Part shown: in pieces, positions 21,301 through 30,286 of the stretch
How the letters are laid out: each line of letters starts with the position of its first letter
Numbering within the stretch: position 1 is the first letter of the stretch
Origin: Chondrus crispus
Taxonomy: Eukaryota > Rhodophyta > Florideophyceae > Gigartinales > Gigartinaceae
Reading direction: 5' to 3'
Assembly (NCBI RefSeq): GCF_000350225.1
Contig: NW_005179056.1
Span: forward strand, 124,001 to 188,000
DNA: 64,000 bases
The notes under the pieces: model-generated
Told to the model about the DNA's origin: nothing
The model's database searches: none
The model's input: the letters and a program-made list of their open reading frames with translations, nothing else
Translations under genes and position numbers: made by a program

Positions 21301-21661
21301 CTAGAGCATCTGCATCGTGCTCATTTCCACAGTCAATATTTATATCTGACCGTGAAGCACTGATTCTCTGGGGTCTGCTGAGGCTCGTTCCTTCATCCCG
21401 ACCAGCATACAAGCCGGTCCCTTCTATCGCGCTGTTAATAATGGCAGCATATTCTTGCAGGACATCGTCCGCGTCCGCGACTCGAGGGCCCCTGGGGAGC
21501 ATCTGAGAAAGGCCGTTGGCCACACAACGATCATTTGCTGCACGACGATGATTCAGCATTGTCTTTAGACAAACAGCCCTCCCCCGCGGATAGCATCTGC
21601 AATCATAGGCAGGCAGGCAGATATACTGCGGCATCTTTGTTCCCAACAGCCTCTTTGCCAC
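18302..21661 (-). CDS. Tnp2-like transposase (Transposase_21 family)
   Basis: 1119 residues in one exon. Family-typical blocks: a Cys/His-rich N-terminus (C15, C21, C23, H38-R40), possibly a DNA-binding finger; an acidic low-complexity stretch (about 60-300); a Cys cluster CSECG around 356-374; then the catalytic region with VSADGFQAFKRKSYDVWPI (D458), LPLGFVPGPSEPKNLQSFLK (about 492-511), WFTGDLPAVKKLSGVKGHNG (D548), CRFC (567-570) and FPIDIMHLFYN (D658). These match the DGF, GD, CRxC and DxMH signatures of tnp2 proteins of CACTA/EnSpm transposons, which cut and paste the element using a DDE-type centre. A later MERYIGW may supply the acidic third residue; this is inference. Length and order agree with the family. 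The gene is divergent to the RG-rich ORF. Confidence 0.8.
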   Translation of the reverse strand: MAKRLLGTKMPQYICLPAYDCRCYPRGRAVCLKTMLNHRRAANDRCVANGLSQMLPRGPRVADADDVLQEYAAIINSAIEGTGLYAGRDEGTSLSRPQRISASRSDINIDCGNEHDADALEEDAPSAAPEPVVSRQLLDIGSEQHISTDNYGGPSERNEDSLQLPAGHGTPDVIPKPTILEMTVHESGHDIAANPFGAVFVRQGISEQGRSDASQYAISEHGGFHVATSSLQNHGTDPQFSDEEGLGTAFWFNENEGVEGVDADDRSEEGTNIGRDWEEWGDAFREGPPEESNAFSLWVEKYQGWINLFFKHGLTVNAMNDMLLLLGSPYKSWKTIVANVIYESYLDECVMDYAVCPGHMCFVDQSDIHCSECGREKPDIGATGTQKMSYIPLLPRLEAMMASKEHFEQLYKYLEYVHPRPNGQIRDFYDSNAYKRVCDLYGGEENVENDVFIAVSADGFQAFKRKSYDVWPIVATICNLPPQLRFSVKNVLPLGFVPGPSEPKNLQSFLKPLVREIQEINREGGAELNLHDGSVRMVRVHVIWFTGDLPAVKKLSGVKGHNGKLPCRFCLIEGVWVEDSRHVYYPSRFRTPDGGMEERFDPASLELRTVETTLATLEAIEANFGQARAAIQVHSGISERSVLFDLPNIVPYNSFPIDIMHLFYNISREMLKLWCSSSTEPYGLSIHSIRQIDAELQAFGDGIASEVNSRPRAMSLHKDWKSSELKAFTLSYSLVVLDGHLPEPYLGGWAKYVEMVDLCWRPVLTSSALDRLGQVSLEFYNHFENDYYRFKPELIKLCKLVFHLPLHIRGCVLESGPPVGYSQYGMERYIGWQVGRLNAKNLASASLHKNALFTESFKIRFKVPFAGTCGNFAEVEGQGGFVLKGMGYRRRFAGGNSDDDRLYLWMRSYLTRKYDGMTPSEADGILDSISYATYFPRMEFVCATGTQTVGTNLQVSSWHRERDRDRANWFVACEMESEAAQFEVYYGRVLKLISFATVEDHSERWGHWQKEYATAVIEWVSGLQTGAYGQLYKNCSTRNAFTAKTLEDVSIIRRLVSVVNHEVPTSAHRLSDNRSRSSAPRGRKRTYFLDDSLRSDLLLQDTAVGVDGINRTLRGRVGS

Positions 21662-22194
21662 ATCAAAACTGCGGTCTCAACTGCGTCGCCGGTGCTCGCG
21701 GTCCCTGCCTCGTAGTATTTTCCTACTCTCGTCAAAATTTTCCATGAAGTTGCAGTTATTCTCGAGATAATAGATTCCAAGATCACAGCTCCAACGCATC
21801 TGAACTAGATTTTTTCGTAGTCACAGGCCGAAATTTGGCCCAAGAGGAAAGTAGATCGCGGAATGCAACAGTTTTGAGAGTCTCTCAAGACTTTTGAAAA
21901 TCAGTGGCGGACTAGTTCTCTGCGAAATTGCGTAAGTACATTCCGAGCACCGCGTCCGAACCCGGAGAGCAATATATGAACCGAAATGTAATGGAAATAA
22001 AACTGCAACTCCCAAACGAAAATGGCGCATCCGCTGGTCTCTTTCTGACCGATCACCAACGCTTCCACTTTTCACCCAGCACACTCCTATTGGCATCTTC
22101 TTTCTCTAACTCCACCTGCCCTTCCCTCAGAAAGGGTTTTTCAATTTCCACAACGTGCGGGCTTTATCAGCTCATCTTCTAGTATCCCTTTCCC
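21662..22194. promoter_or_regulatory. Shared upstream region of the transposon genes
   Basis: 533 bases between the divergent start codons of the transposase (minus) and the RG-rich ORF (plus). It should hold both promoters. AT-rich patches occur near 21770-21830 and a pyrimidine-rich stretch (about 22060-22185) leads into the plus ORF. No confident TATA box or operator is seen. Confidence 0.4.
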
Positions 22195-23106
22195 ATGCCA
22201 ACTGCCTTGAGTCCTCTCGAGCGATGTCTGGAGCGTTTCAAGAGAGAAATGCTAACCCTAGTAAACAGGGCTCTAGAAAAGTTCCAAGCCTCTATTGATG
22301 AACTCGATCCGCATTGTGCACTTCCTCCGATACCCAGTCCGGTGCGAAAAGTGGACTTCCAACGTGACGCAAATGTGGCAGACCTTCTTCGCAAGGCGAT
22401 CACACTTGCCAATGCAAATGTGCCAGATGGCTCCCCGAAGTATGTGCAGTTTCCCGAGTACGCAAGTGAGCGAAAACTCAATACAGATGCCAAAGATGTG
22501 TTAGAACTTTTGATGATCGAATGTATTGGAAAGAATTTCGGCGACTACGTCTGGGGTACTGTCTGCCGCGGGGCGTTTTTTGCTGAGTGTGAGGCCGTTG
22601 TTCGCAAAGCGGAGAAAATGAACGATTTCATCGTGTTCAAACAGACATCAAACCTTTGGGCCATTCGCTGGCTTGCAGAGCAAAAGATGAAGTCTAAGAG
22701 GCGCTCAAGTCCCGCCCGGGTGCGTGAAACCCAAGTCGAAACAGGAAATGCATCAATCGATTCATCTGCAAATCACATGCCGGCAGGAAGCGCATGTGCA
22801 TCCGATACAGAAGTGAGAGCCCCTGTGAGAATTACTCAGGATTTTCTGGCAACGAACACACCCCATCAGTCAGAGTCGAATGAAAACATCACGACTGGCG
22901 CAAAAACGAGTACAAAGAGGGCAAAGTCCGTCGAAATTGATTCTGTAACGAAGCGTCGCCGCGTTGATGATTCAATGGCAGTGAATCGACAAACGGCCCA
23001 GAGAGGTGCCGGTGGTGGTCGTGGCCGCTCACGGGGCCGCGCCCGCGGTAGAGGCCGCGGCAGAGGCCGCGGTAGAGGCCGCGGAAGGGTCTTAACGTCT
23101 GCGTAA
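22195..23106 (+). CDS. RG-rich second protein of the DNA transposon
   Basis: 303 residues, not a family I recognise. Residues 1-170 look globular and helical (LERCLERFKREMLTLVNRAL; DAKDVLELLMIECIGKNFGD). A Ser/Thr-rich linker follows, then a basic nuclear-localisation-like motif TKRRRVDD (about 255-262) and a C-terminal tail of alternating Arg and Gly (about 273-300), typical of nucleic-acid binding. CACTA elements usually carry a second gene for a DNA-binding protein that binds subterminal repeats (TnpA in EnSpm), so this is a candidate for that role by position; there is no sequence evidence of homology to TnpA. The start is the first ATG after the pyrimidine-rich leader. Confidence 0.55.
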   Translation: MPTALSPLERCLERFKREMLTLVNRALEKFQASIDELDPHCALPPIPSPVRKVDFQRDANVADLLRKAITLANANVPDGSPKYVQFPEYASERKLNTDAKDVLELLMIECIGKNFGDYVWGTVCRGAFFAECEAVVRKAEKMNDFIVFKQTSNLWAIRWLAEQKMKSKRRSSPARVRETQVETGNASIDSSANHMPAGSACASDTEVRAPVRITQDFLATNTPHQSESNENITTGAKTSTKRAKSVEIDSVTKRRRVDDSMAVNRQTAQRGAGGGRGRSRGRARGRGRGRGRGRGRGRVLTSA

Positions 23107-24008
23107 GTCATCAAAGCAATTTGTGCTCGAGGAAAAGCTCGCGGCATGGCCCGCGGACGCACTTGATTATCTTCGTAAGACGCCTTATGAATTTGATACT
23201 CAAAATGCGATTCTATGCATACATTTCAAGTACTGATGCAAAGCTGTTTGTGACGGTGGATCAGGAGAGGGGCCGTAGTTGTAGGCAAATAGGCATAGGT
23301 AAATGTATCGTTTCTTCTGACTCTAGGTTGCAAGGCAAGCTGTCGGTTACTGGAAACCGTTCTGATAAAAACACTGCCCCGACTTCCGCGCTGACCCTTG
23401 CCAGCGCGTGTCTGACGACCACATGGACATATCAGGTGATCGTGCAGGACAGTAAATAGAGAACCACAAAAGTCAGAATAACATCAGGAAGAGAGAGATT
23501 TTTCACGCTGGTCACCTAGTAACTTACGGCGTTGCTCTGCCTTCAAAGCGGAAAGCAGAGTTTGGGGGAGGTTGTGGCAGTGATAGCGAAAGGCTGGGCT
23601 GGGCGGAGGCAAGGCAGCGTGCGTGAACATGCAGGCAGCCGGCACCGGCGCACGCAAAACACGACGCCGTGTCAGTGGCATAGCGTTATGGTCGGATAGT
23701 GGGGTGTTGCGCTGAGGGGAGCCGGGGGGAAGTAGAGCGCTTGCGCCCAATCGAGAACTCGCCATCAACGGGAGCACAAAGAGGGCGCGATCGTGTTTGC
23801 GACGCCTCGAAGAGCGGATGAACTTTTTTTTGAGCGGATGCACTGCGGATTTTTGGAATCACGACTGTTGATTCGATGTTTGTAATGTACCGTAAAGCGT
23901 GTTGCGGTTCGGGAATGATCATGTTCATGGCCTCTCGAGGAGTGACGAAAGCGTTCCGCAATTGGACAGTGTGGGATATTTAGAAACGGCAAAAATTGGT
24001 TATTTTTT
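23107..24008. other. No recognisable gene
   Basis: A 0.9-kb stretch after the RG-rich ORF. Short frames on the minus strand (for example 23484-23843) have no recognisable motif and are not supported. It contains a repeated GAGCGGATG word (23813 and 23832) flanking a T8 run, and probably the right end of the transposon, which I cannot place. Confidence 0.3.
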
Positions 24009-24868
24009 TTAAATGGCAACAAAACAACTGTCCAACGTCTCCCTTGGAATCAACTCTAGCTCCCTTGTCCCCGGGGTGGGCCGTGGCTTCTGCAGCGTCT
24101 TCGCCCTCGCCGCTAGCCTTGCGTGCCTCATGCTCGTCAATATCAACCTCCCCCTCAGTAACATCCGCGGCGTCCGCATACGAGCTAGCGGCGTCAGTCT
24201 GTCGAAAAAGTCTGACACAATTTTCGGCTCGCACCGCGAGAGGGATGCTGGCTTGTGGGCCTCGCCAATTCCAGCAGATTTCACGGCAGACTTGATCGCG
24301 GCGAGTACGTCCGTCAAGCGCTTCCCATCTAGCTCGAAGGCCTCCTTTTCCTCTAACGAAATATTCACGCTGCCGGTCATGGCAGGGGCTGGTTGCATCA
24401 CAACGGAAATCGGTTTGGAGATCGCCACGGCAGGCCGTGTTGATGCACCCGGTACTGGCAACGCCTTCATCTTTCTAGCCTCCAAAGTGGTGTTCATCAG
24501 GGGCTGTGGCGTACGTTTCAGACTAGACTGGGGTTGAATCTGCTTCCGCTGCACGCTCCCCTCGGCATGTGCTCCGGCCACGGGCCTTTTTTCGGGACGG
24601 CCAGCCTTGCTTTCTTCATGGAGCTCTCTTCTCGTTCTTCCAAGCGGAAGGCAGGCCTCGTTTTCGGGCTCGAGGGAACGGGTCTTGTAGTGGGTGCCAG
24701 CAGCTGCAGTTTCACATTGTGTTGTTGCATGCCTTGCCCGACGGTCCGTTGGGATGCCTGTACGTCGACGATCTTGTGCTCGGCAACCGCGGCCGTCTTT
24801 TTGTGAGGTGTTGGCCTCTGAGCGGTTGACGCTTGCTTGTCCGCAATACCACTAAGGTTGATCTTCAT
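24009..24868 (-). CDS. Unknown basic protein, two overlapping frames
   Basis: Not recognised. The 5' frame starts at ATG 24868 (MKINLSGIADKQASTAQRP), is Lys/Arg/Ser/Pro-rich and ends at 24518. A second frame, 24581-24009, continues the same character and then has the one segment that looks folded: ISLEEKEAFELDGKRLTDVL and AIKSAVKSAGIGE, followed by PKIVSDFFDRL. The 64-base overlap of the frames suggests one gene with a short unrecognised intron or a frameshift, or two unrelated frames. Its 5' ATG overlaps the first in-frame ATG of the PGRL1-like gene in the same CATG (24866-24869), so the two genes would be divergent with overlapping leaders. Low confidence in the model. Confidence 0.35.
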
Positions 24869-26163
24869 GCGTCCGGGCGTGCTAATCGGCTTGGATGTAG
24901 TACGTTTCCCAGAACTCTCAGACGTCACATTTTGCGATGGGGATCCTTCCGAGCCCCCGACCGAGCCGCCACGCCGCCGCACCATCCGCCGCCGCGCCCG
25001 CCCACCCCGCCGCGCAGCCTGCAACCCGGCTCTCTCGCAGTCCACCTTCTGTCCCTACGCCGCCCATCTCTACCCCTTGCCGCCTCCGCCCGCGCCCTGC
25101 CGGCCCCAGCCCCCTCCCGTCACCAGCTCGTCTTCCACGCCTCCCACCCCCCGTTCTTCTGAGGACAACTTTGATGAGTTCTCAGAAACGGACGAGTGGG
25201 TCATGGCGTTGGAAGGCCTCTTCCTGGAGGCCCTGAAGACCTACTACCAGGGGACGCCCATGTTCAGCGACTCGGAGTTTGAGACGCTGCGCGACGAGTT
25301 GGATCATCTCGGTTCTGCCAATATCCGCCTAGGCGTCATGGAGAAGATCTGGATACAGGCTACTACTGCGAGGGATTTTGACCGCCGCGTGAGGGAGGAG
25401 TTCGAGATGTCGGAGGACGACTTGAAAAAGCTCAAGACTAAGCTTCTTAAGTCGGGGCTGGCGAAGAGGCCGACGGCGATGCTGGAGCCGAGAAAAGGGA
25501 GCACAAAGAGGCGCGCTCTTCCGGTCGATGCCGAATTTATCAGGGATGCCCAGACGATTGAGGCTGTCGACAAGATTGAAGAGAGATTGAAATGGTGCGT
25601 CTTTGCGCGCGAGCAACGCTGTTGATTGCCCGCATCTTCGTCTCGTTTTCGTGCGTCTCTTACCAATTTTGTTCACCTTGTCTTGATATGATGTGCGTCT
25701 CTCCGTTTTGCGTGAATACAGGCTTCTTTTTTCCGATGCCAGCGAAGAGCGCCTCAAGATCATGCTGCTCTACCTCCCTGCTGTCCTCATGTCCTTTGTC
25801 ACCGCGTCCGTCTTCACCATATTGTTTGCTCTGCTAGATGGAGAGATGCGCATCACCGTGACCAACGCCGGCCGATTTCGACTGGGCATTCTTTCGTACG
25901 TCGTCGTTATGATGACCTTCTGGTTGTCAAACCAAGTCACCCCTGTTATGCTGGATTATCTCGACCTCGGCCAGCCGTCGCTGATGCGAGGAGACTGTCC
26001 CATCTGCGGGTTGCCCGTTTCGTGCCTTTTCACCGGCGCAGCGCGTTCGAGAGATGAGAGGAAATGTCGTGCGTGTGGGTCCGTCGTAGGGTTCAACAAG
26101 AAGTGGTACAAAATTTACCTGGTCTCTCCTCCGCGTACGCGCAAGTATCAACAACCTGACTAA
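24867..26163 (+). CDS. PGRL1: PGRL1-like thylakoid protein
   Basis: PGRL1 with PGR5 carries electrons from ferredoxin back to plastoquinone (cyclic electron flow) and lies in the thylakoid membrane. Exon 1 ends at 25594; the intron 25595-25721 (GTGCGT...AATACAG, 127 bases) keeps the frame through a split Trp codon; exon 2 is 25722-26163. Conserved parts: MALEGLFLEALKTYYQGTPM, FSDSEFETLRDELDHLG, MSEDDLKKLKTKLLKSGLAK; two membrane segments (IMLLYLPAVLMSFVTASVF and LGILSYVVVMMTFWL); then CPIC and CRAC cysteine pairs, matching the CPxC...CxxC motif of PGRL1. The start is uncertain: ATG 24867 is the first in frame, but its N-terminus is Arg/Pro-rich and poorly transit-peptide-like, while another frame from ATG 24937 is Ser/Ala/Pro/Arg-rich like a plastid transit peptide, so an upstream splice may exist. 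A 259-base gap separates it from the DXS copy. Confidence 0.75.
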
Positions 26164-26422
26164 AAGTGTCTACCGCTTGGCCTTCGATACGATCTGCTTT
26201 GCTGCTTTCGTTTTGCTTTCGGGTTTATTTTATTACATTGATACATCGTCGCGGCTGCTACGGCAGAAATGTTATCGCCGTCTCTTGCGACGACTGGCCG
26301 TGGTTCGGAAAAAGGGCTACAGAGGTGTATATCTGGACGACATCCGTCAATGACGAGCATCGAAAGCCAAGGGAGAATTCTAATCCTATCGCTTCATTGC
26401 CATAAGCAATTGCGTGCATCCT

Positions 26423-27950
26423 TCACTTTTGCATCTGGTTAAGATCAAGGGCACGTGCACTTGTCAACACTGTAGCAGACCTTCCTACCAGTCTCATTGC
26501 TGTCGCCTCAATGTGGGATGCACTCAGTCCAGCTTCTTCGTACTGCTCACCTTGGCTGCCATGATCAATGTATCGATCTGGTAGAACCATGGGGCGGAAC
26601 TTGACCTTTCCATCGTCCAACATACCCTTGAGCACAGCAAAGTATAGCACATGGTCTCCGAACCCACCGATCGAACCTTCCTCCACAGTGATGATAATTT
26701 CATGGTCATTGACAAGCTTGCGAATCAGATCTCGATCTAAAGGCTTCATAAACCTAGCGTCAGCGACCGTGACAGGGATGGTGTTCGCCTCCAAAGCTTC
26801 GGCTGCTTTCACGCTCTCCAAGAGCCTGGTTTCTAGACTGAGAATGGCGACTGAACCCTCCTTCGGGCTTGGAGCTTTGTTGCTAATGATGCAACCCTTG
26901 CCAATCGCAATCGCATGACCTCTCTCTGGCATCACATCATACTTGCCACCAAGCTTCTGATTAATAACGTCAAGACCCACCCCAACTCCACGAGGGTAGC
27001 GCACGACAGAGGGGCTATCGTTAATTGCCAATGATGTGGCGACCATATTTTGTAGCTCACTCATCGCTGGGGGCCATGATTATCATGTTAGGAATGCAAC
27101 CAATGTAGGCGAGATCAAATGAGCCATGATGCGTTGTTCCTTCGTTTCCGACGAGTCCCGCGCGGTCCAGAATGAATCATACAGGCAACTTTTGAATGGA
27201 AACGTCGTGAATGAGTTGATCGTAACCTCGTTGCAGGAAGGTTGAGTAGATGCAACAGAACGGCTTGTATCCCTCGCATTCCATGCCTCCAGCCATCGTC
27301 ACTGCGTGTTGCTCAGCAATGCCGACATCGTGGCACCGCTTCGGAAAACGTTCCCCGAAAATATTTAAACCAGTGCCTCCGGGCATGGCCGCTGTAATGG
27401 CGACAACCTTGCGATCATGTTCGGCCTCAGCAATCAATGCTTTTGAAAAGACGGAGGTATAGCTGGGGGTCTGGGAGACACTCTTATGCTGCTTGCCGGT
27501 GCCGACGTCAAAACGGGCGACACCGTGGTATTTGTCTAGGGAAGCCTCCGCGGGGGGGTATCCCTTGCCCTTTTCAGTCTTGACATGGATCAAGACGGGT
27601 TTGTTGCCAGGCATGTCGCGGACGTTCTCGAGTACGGGAACAAGGGTATCAAGTTTGTGTCCATCAATGGGACCAACATAATAAAAACCAAGCTCCTCGA
27701 AAAGCGTACCTCCCTGCGCCATGATGCCCCTCGTATATTCGTCAACCTGCGCTGCGACGTCCTGGATCTCCTCTGGGAAGAGCTTGGAGAAGCTTTTGGC
27801 CATACCTCTCATATCCTGGAACGGCCTCGATGACATGAGGCGAGAAGTATAATCACTGAGAGCACCTGACGGACGAACGCCGGCGACCGTTTTGGTGCCT
27901 GTGGGCGGAGATACTTGGTCGTTATCATTAGGAATGACAATCATATGGTT
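26423..27950 (-). pseudogene. dxs: Broken 1-deoxy-D-xylulose-5-phosphate synthase copy
   Basis: DXS condenses pyruvate and glyceraldehyde 3-phosphate, the first step of plastid isoprenoid (MEP) synthesis. Clearly homologous from the middle to the C-terminus: [48 protein letters not shown], the catalytic-Glu motif [34 protein letters not shown], then PSVVRYPRGVGVGLDV, VTVEEGSIGGFGDHV and the C-terminal VLPDRYIDHGSQGEQYEEAG. The N-terminal part (thiamine-diphosphate binding, including the GDG motif, and transit peptide) is absent; similarity stops at about 27950 with no splice acceptor. There is an in-frame TGA at 27177-27179, where DXS has an Arg or other residue before FxIDRAG, and a frame change near 27062-27066 after MAPSDE. 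Together these indicate a pseudogene. Sequence errors could explain the last two but not the missing front. Confidence 0.85.
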
Positions 27951-28168
27951 GAAACATTACCGTCTTCGGCCGGGGTTTCTCTTTCACTACATCCACGATG
28001 TACATCATACATGCGTCATAAAACACATCAAAAGTAGGTTTTTGTAGATGGATGAAGGAAGTATTTTGCCACATCGCTACCTTTTTCCTGCCCAGACGGA
28101 CCCAAAACCGTGACCGAAAACACGAATGGTTTGTTCACCACCTTTTTGATTCTGACGCGATTTTTCTT

Positions 28169-28819
28169 TCAGGAAAGCTCTGCAAAAGAACTCTTGGAAC
28201 CATCGCGACCTTCAAAAATCTCCAGAGTCGATTCCCCATCTGGCCTGATCTTTGCGTCAACTGTAGAAAACGTAAAGCGACGGACTGGCTTCGATGTGCC
28301 TTCCCTTACAATTATCATGACGTTATCGACGGTGTACGACATCCCTCCGCTTGTTCCCTCGATGGGAACGCGGCGCAATGTCTGCTGAGCATCGGCTTGC
28401 CTCTTCAACACAGGCTTGACAGCAGGATTTGGCATTTTCGCTTTAGATACACCTTTCATTTGTGTGGGTGCCAAGGTCTTATTTGCGTCTTGGCTTGATT
28501 TGTCTACAGGAGCCTGACCTTTAAGCTTAGGAACGACGTCGCTTCCTCTGACCTCTGGCCCTCTACGCAGCTCATCAACCAGCGCAAGAAGCGCAAGCAG
28601 AAAAGTGGTATTGCTTTGCTGCACGTGACTTGCCCACAATCTTCTCGTCTCAACAAATACCAAGTTGACCGCCGAGCTCCCAATTCCACCCCCTCGCCTC
28701 CAACCTCCATCTAAACTATGGAATGAGACGCACGTTGCGTGCAAAGTGAGTGCACTACGCAATGCGATGCAGCATGCAATGCACAGTGCACTCACCTCGC
28801 ACTCCAGATTACATAGCAT
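28169..28819 (-). CDS. Unknown ORF upstream of the DXS copy
   Basis: 216 codons, not recognised. The first 75 residues look like translated upstream sequence. From about residue 95 the protein is Lys/Gln/Pro-rich (GVSKAKMPNPAVKPVLKRQA) and ends in a segment that may be folded: MSYTVDNVMIIVREGTSKPV and RRFTFSTVDAKIRPDG. A more likely start is an internal ATG. Its style (low-complexity basic region then a short folded tail) resembles the unknown protein at 24009-24868, but I see no sequence similarity. It could be one exon of a longer gene. Plus-strand frames over the same bases (28052-28498) look like shadows. Confidence 0.3.
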   Translation of the reverse strand: MLCNLECEVSALCIACCIALRSALTLHATCVSFHSLDGGWRRGGGIGSSAVNLVFVETRRLWASHVQQSNTTFLLALLALVDELRRGPEVRGSDVVPKLKGQAPVDKSSQDANKTLAPTQMKGVSKAKMPNPAVKPVLKRQADAQQTLRRVPIEGTSGGMSYTVDNVMIIVREGTSKPVRRFTFSTVDAKIRPDGESTLEIFEGRDGSKSSFAELS

Positions 28820-29009
28820 TTACGGCGGGCGGTATGAGTGCAGAATTATCATACACTCATGCCGCCCTCTCGGTGCACTCCAAGTGCCACCAATAGGAAT
28901 TGTGTGGCCCTCAGCGGCAACAATTCGCGTTCACAGTGCACTCAAATATGCTAAAAATCTCAAATTGCACTGTAGGTGCACTCAAAAAAATTTAATATTT
29001 TCTTCTAGG
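28745..29009. promoter_or_regulatory. GTGCACT motif cluster
   Basis: Five GTGCACT words in about 240 bases (near 28753, 28788, 28879, 28937 and 28976), four of them followed by C. It lies immediately upstream of the unknown minus ORF and next to the copia leader, so it may be a promoter of that ORF or the edge of an unrecognised repeat. No gene seen here. Confidence 0.35.
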
Positions 29010-29347
29010 GATAGTACGTTGGCGACTAGGGACTACACCCACAGCTCACACAACGATTGCCAAGACCAAGCTGCAACAGACACGAAGAAGATCCACCAAG
29101 TTGAAACGACAGCAAGTAGACGGAGACCAACGACCAAGATGATAACGACAGCAAGTAGACGGCGATAGAACAAAACAAACGACGGCGGCGATGAAAACGG
29201 CAGCGGAAACGACAGCAGAAACCAAAACGAGAACGACAGCGGAGACCAAAACGAGAACGACAGCAGAAACAAACACGAAAACGGCAGCAGAAACTGAGAA
29301 CAAACACTCACGCAGCGGAACAATAACGTTGAAGTGGGCCCATAACC
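29010..29347 (-). other. copia leader and primer site next to LTR 29348
   Basis: On the minus strand the LTR end TTCCAATA is followed by the primer binding site GGTTATGGGCCCA (29335-29347) and about 320 bases of leader, rich in TTTCGTTTTTGTTTC-like words, ending TCGTTGTGTGAGCTGTGGGTG, which is also in the copia E leader (42945-42968). So this LTR acts as the 5' LTR of a second, mostly lost element as well as the 3' LTR of copia D. Frames here such as 29026-29307 are simple-sequence shadows. Confidence 0.7.
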
Positions 29348-30286
29348 TATTGGAAGGTCAGCGGGACAAAGGGAAATGGAAGGACGGTTGATGAGGTGAA
29401 GTTGAAGGATTGGGTACCGATTTACTTTGAGTCGCCAACTTCTGGCACTACTTATACACTTCTGCAATCTTCTAGAACTCTACTACCAAACACTACGACA
29501 CACATACTACAAATGTATTGGCTCTAACACATGTGCCCGTCTTGCTACTCAGCCAAACTGGCGATGGCCCAACAAACAGAACAGAAAACCGCCTTACGAA
29601 TTACCACTGTCATGACGGAGAAATTAGTAAGGCAGTACAACAAAGCACAGCAAAGCACAAATTCCCTTACTATTCCAAATCCAGGGTGGCACAAATTCGT
29701 AAGGCACGTTTACAGCTCACACGTTGCCTTACGAATTCAAATCAATCCTGCAAGGACTGTTTACAGCGCACACGTTGCCTTATGAATCTGAATCTCTCGT
29801 GAGGTCCTGTCCACTGTCAATTACAACAGTGCACATTTTGCCTTACGAATTCAGAACTCGCGCAACGGTATCTTTGTGTCCTGCTGTACCCGTGCTGCAC
29901 TCCATGGACGCTGTAAACCTTTGGCACGTGCCAGGCACCCACCACTAAGGTTCTACACTTTGTCTGTAAGACTGTAGGCGTACTGTACGGCTCCGACAGT
30001 GTAATGAGGACATGTGTCCAGGTCATACAAGTGTCCGGCGAAGAAAATGAGATTGGCTCAGATTGTACTGTACACCGCAACCGTGTACATATTTCACACG
30101 TGTACACGTTGAAAACCAAACTTGCTCCTGAAGTACTGTAAAGTGCAACCGTGTACAGAAATCGCACGTGTACACGTTGAAAACAAAACTCGCTCAGCTC
30201 GCCACGCCGAGTGTTTTTGCTTTTACACGTGTCATACCTGTCGTTGTGTGTCAGGCATATCAGCACGTGGTCGTGGAATTACAACA
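29348..30286 (-). repeat. LTR of copia D
   Basis: 939 bases; minus-strand start TGTTGTAATT at 30286 and end TTCCAATA at 29348. It aligns along its length with the LTR of copia B (872 bases), the difference being a tandem duplication of about 67 bases around 30076-30196, each unit carrying a CACGTGTACACG motif. It also carries the cluster of AATTCGTAAGGC words. Confidence 0.88.

Larger units (their letters stand above)
18302..23106. mobile_element. Transposase_21 (CACTA/EnSpm-type) DNA transposon
   Basis: A DNA transposon defined by its two intron-free, divergent genes: a tnp2-like transposase (minus, 18302-21661) and an RG-rich accessory ORF (plus, 22195-23106), separated by a 533-base shared upstream region. 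Both frames are open throughout, so the copy looks coding-competent. I could not find terminal inverted repeats starting CACTA or a matching 3-base duplication between 18155 and 18301 or between 23107 and 24008, so the true ends are not placed and the coordinates are the coding core. Confidence 0.7.

Noticed and set aside
23484-23843. 119-codon minus ORF in the gap after the DNA transposon
   Set aside because: Basic low-complexity sequence with no motif, and another frame of similar length overlaps it.
28052-28498. 148-codon plus ORF opposite the unknown minus ORF
   Set aside because: No recognisable motif; the minus frame has the more protein-like C-terminal segment.
29026-29307. Cys/Phe/Arg-rich minus frames (VCFCCRSRFG type)
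   Set aside because: They are translations of the simple TTTCGTTCTCGTT-like repeat in the copia leader.
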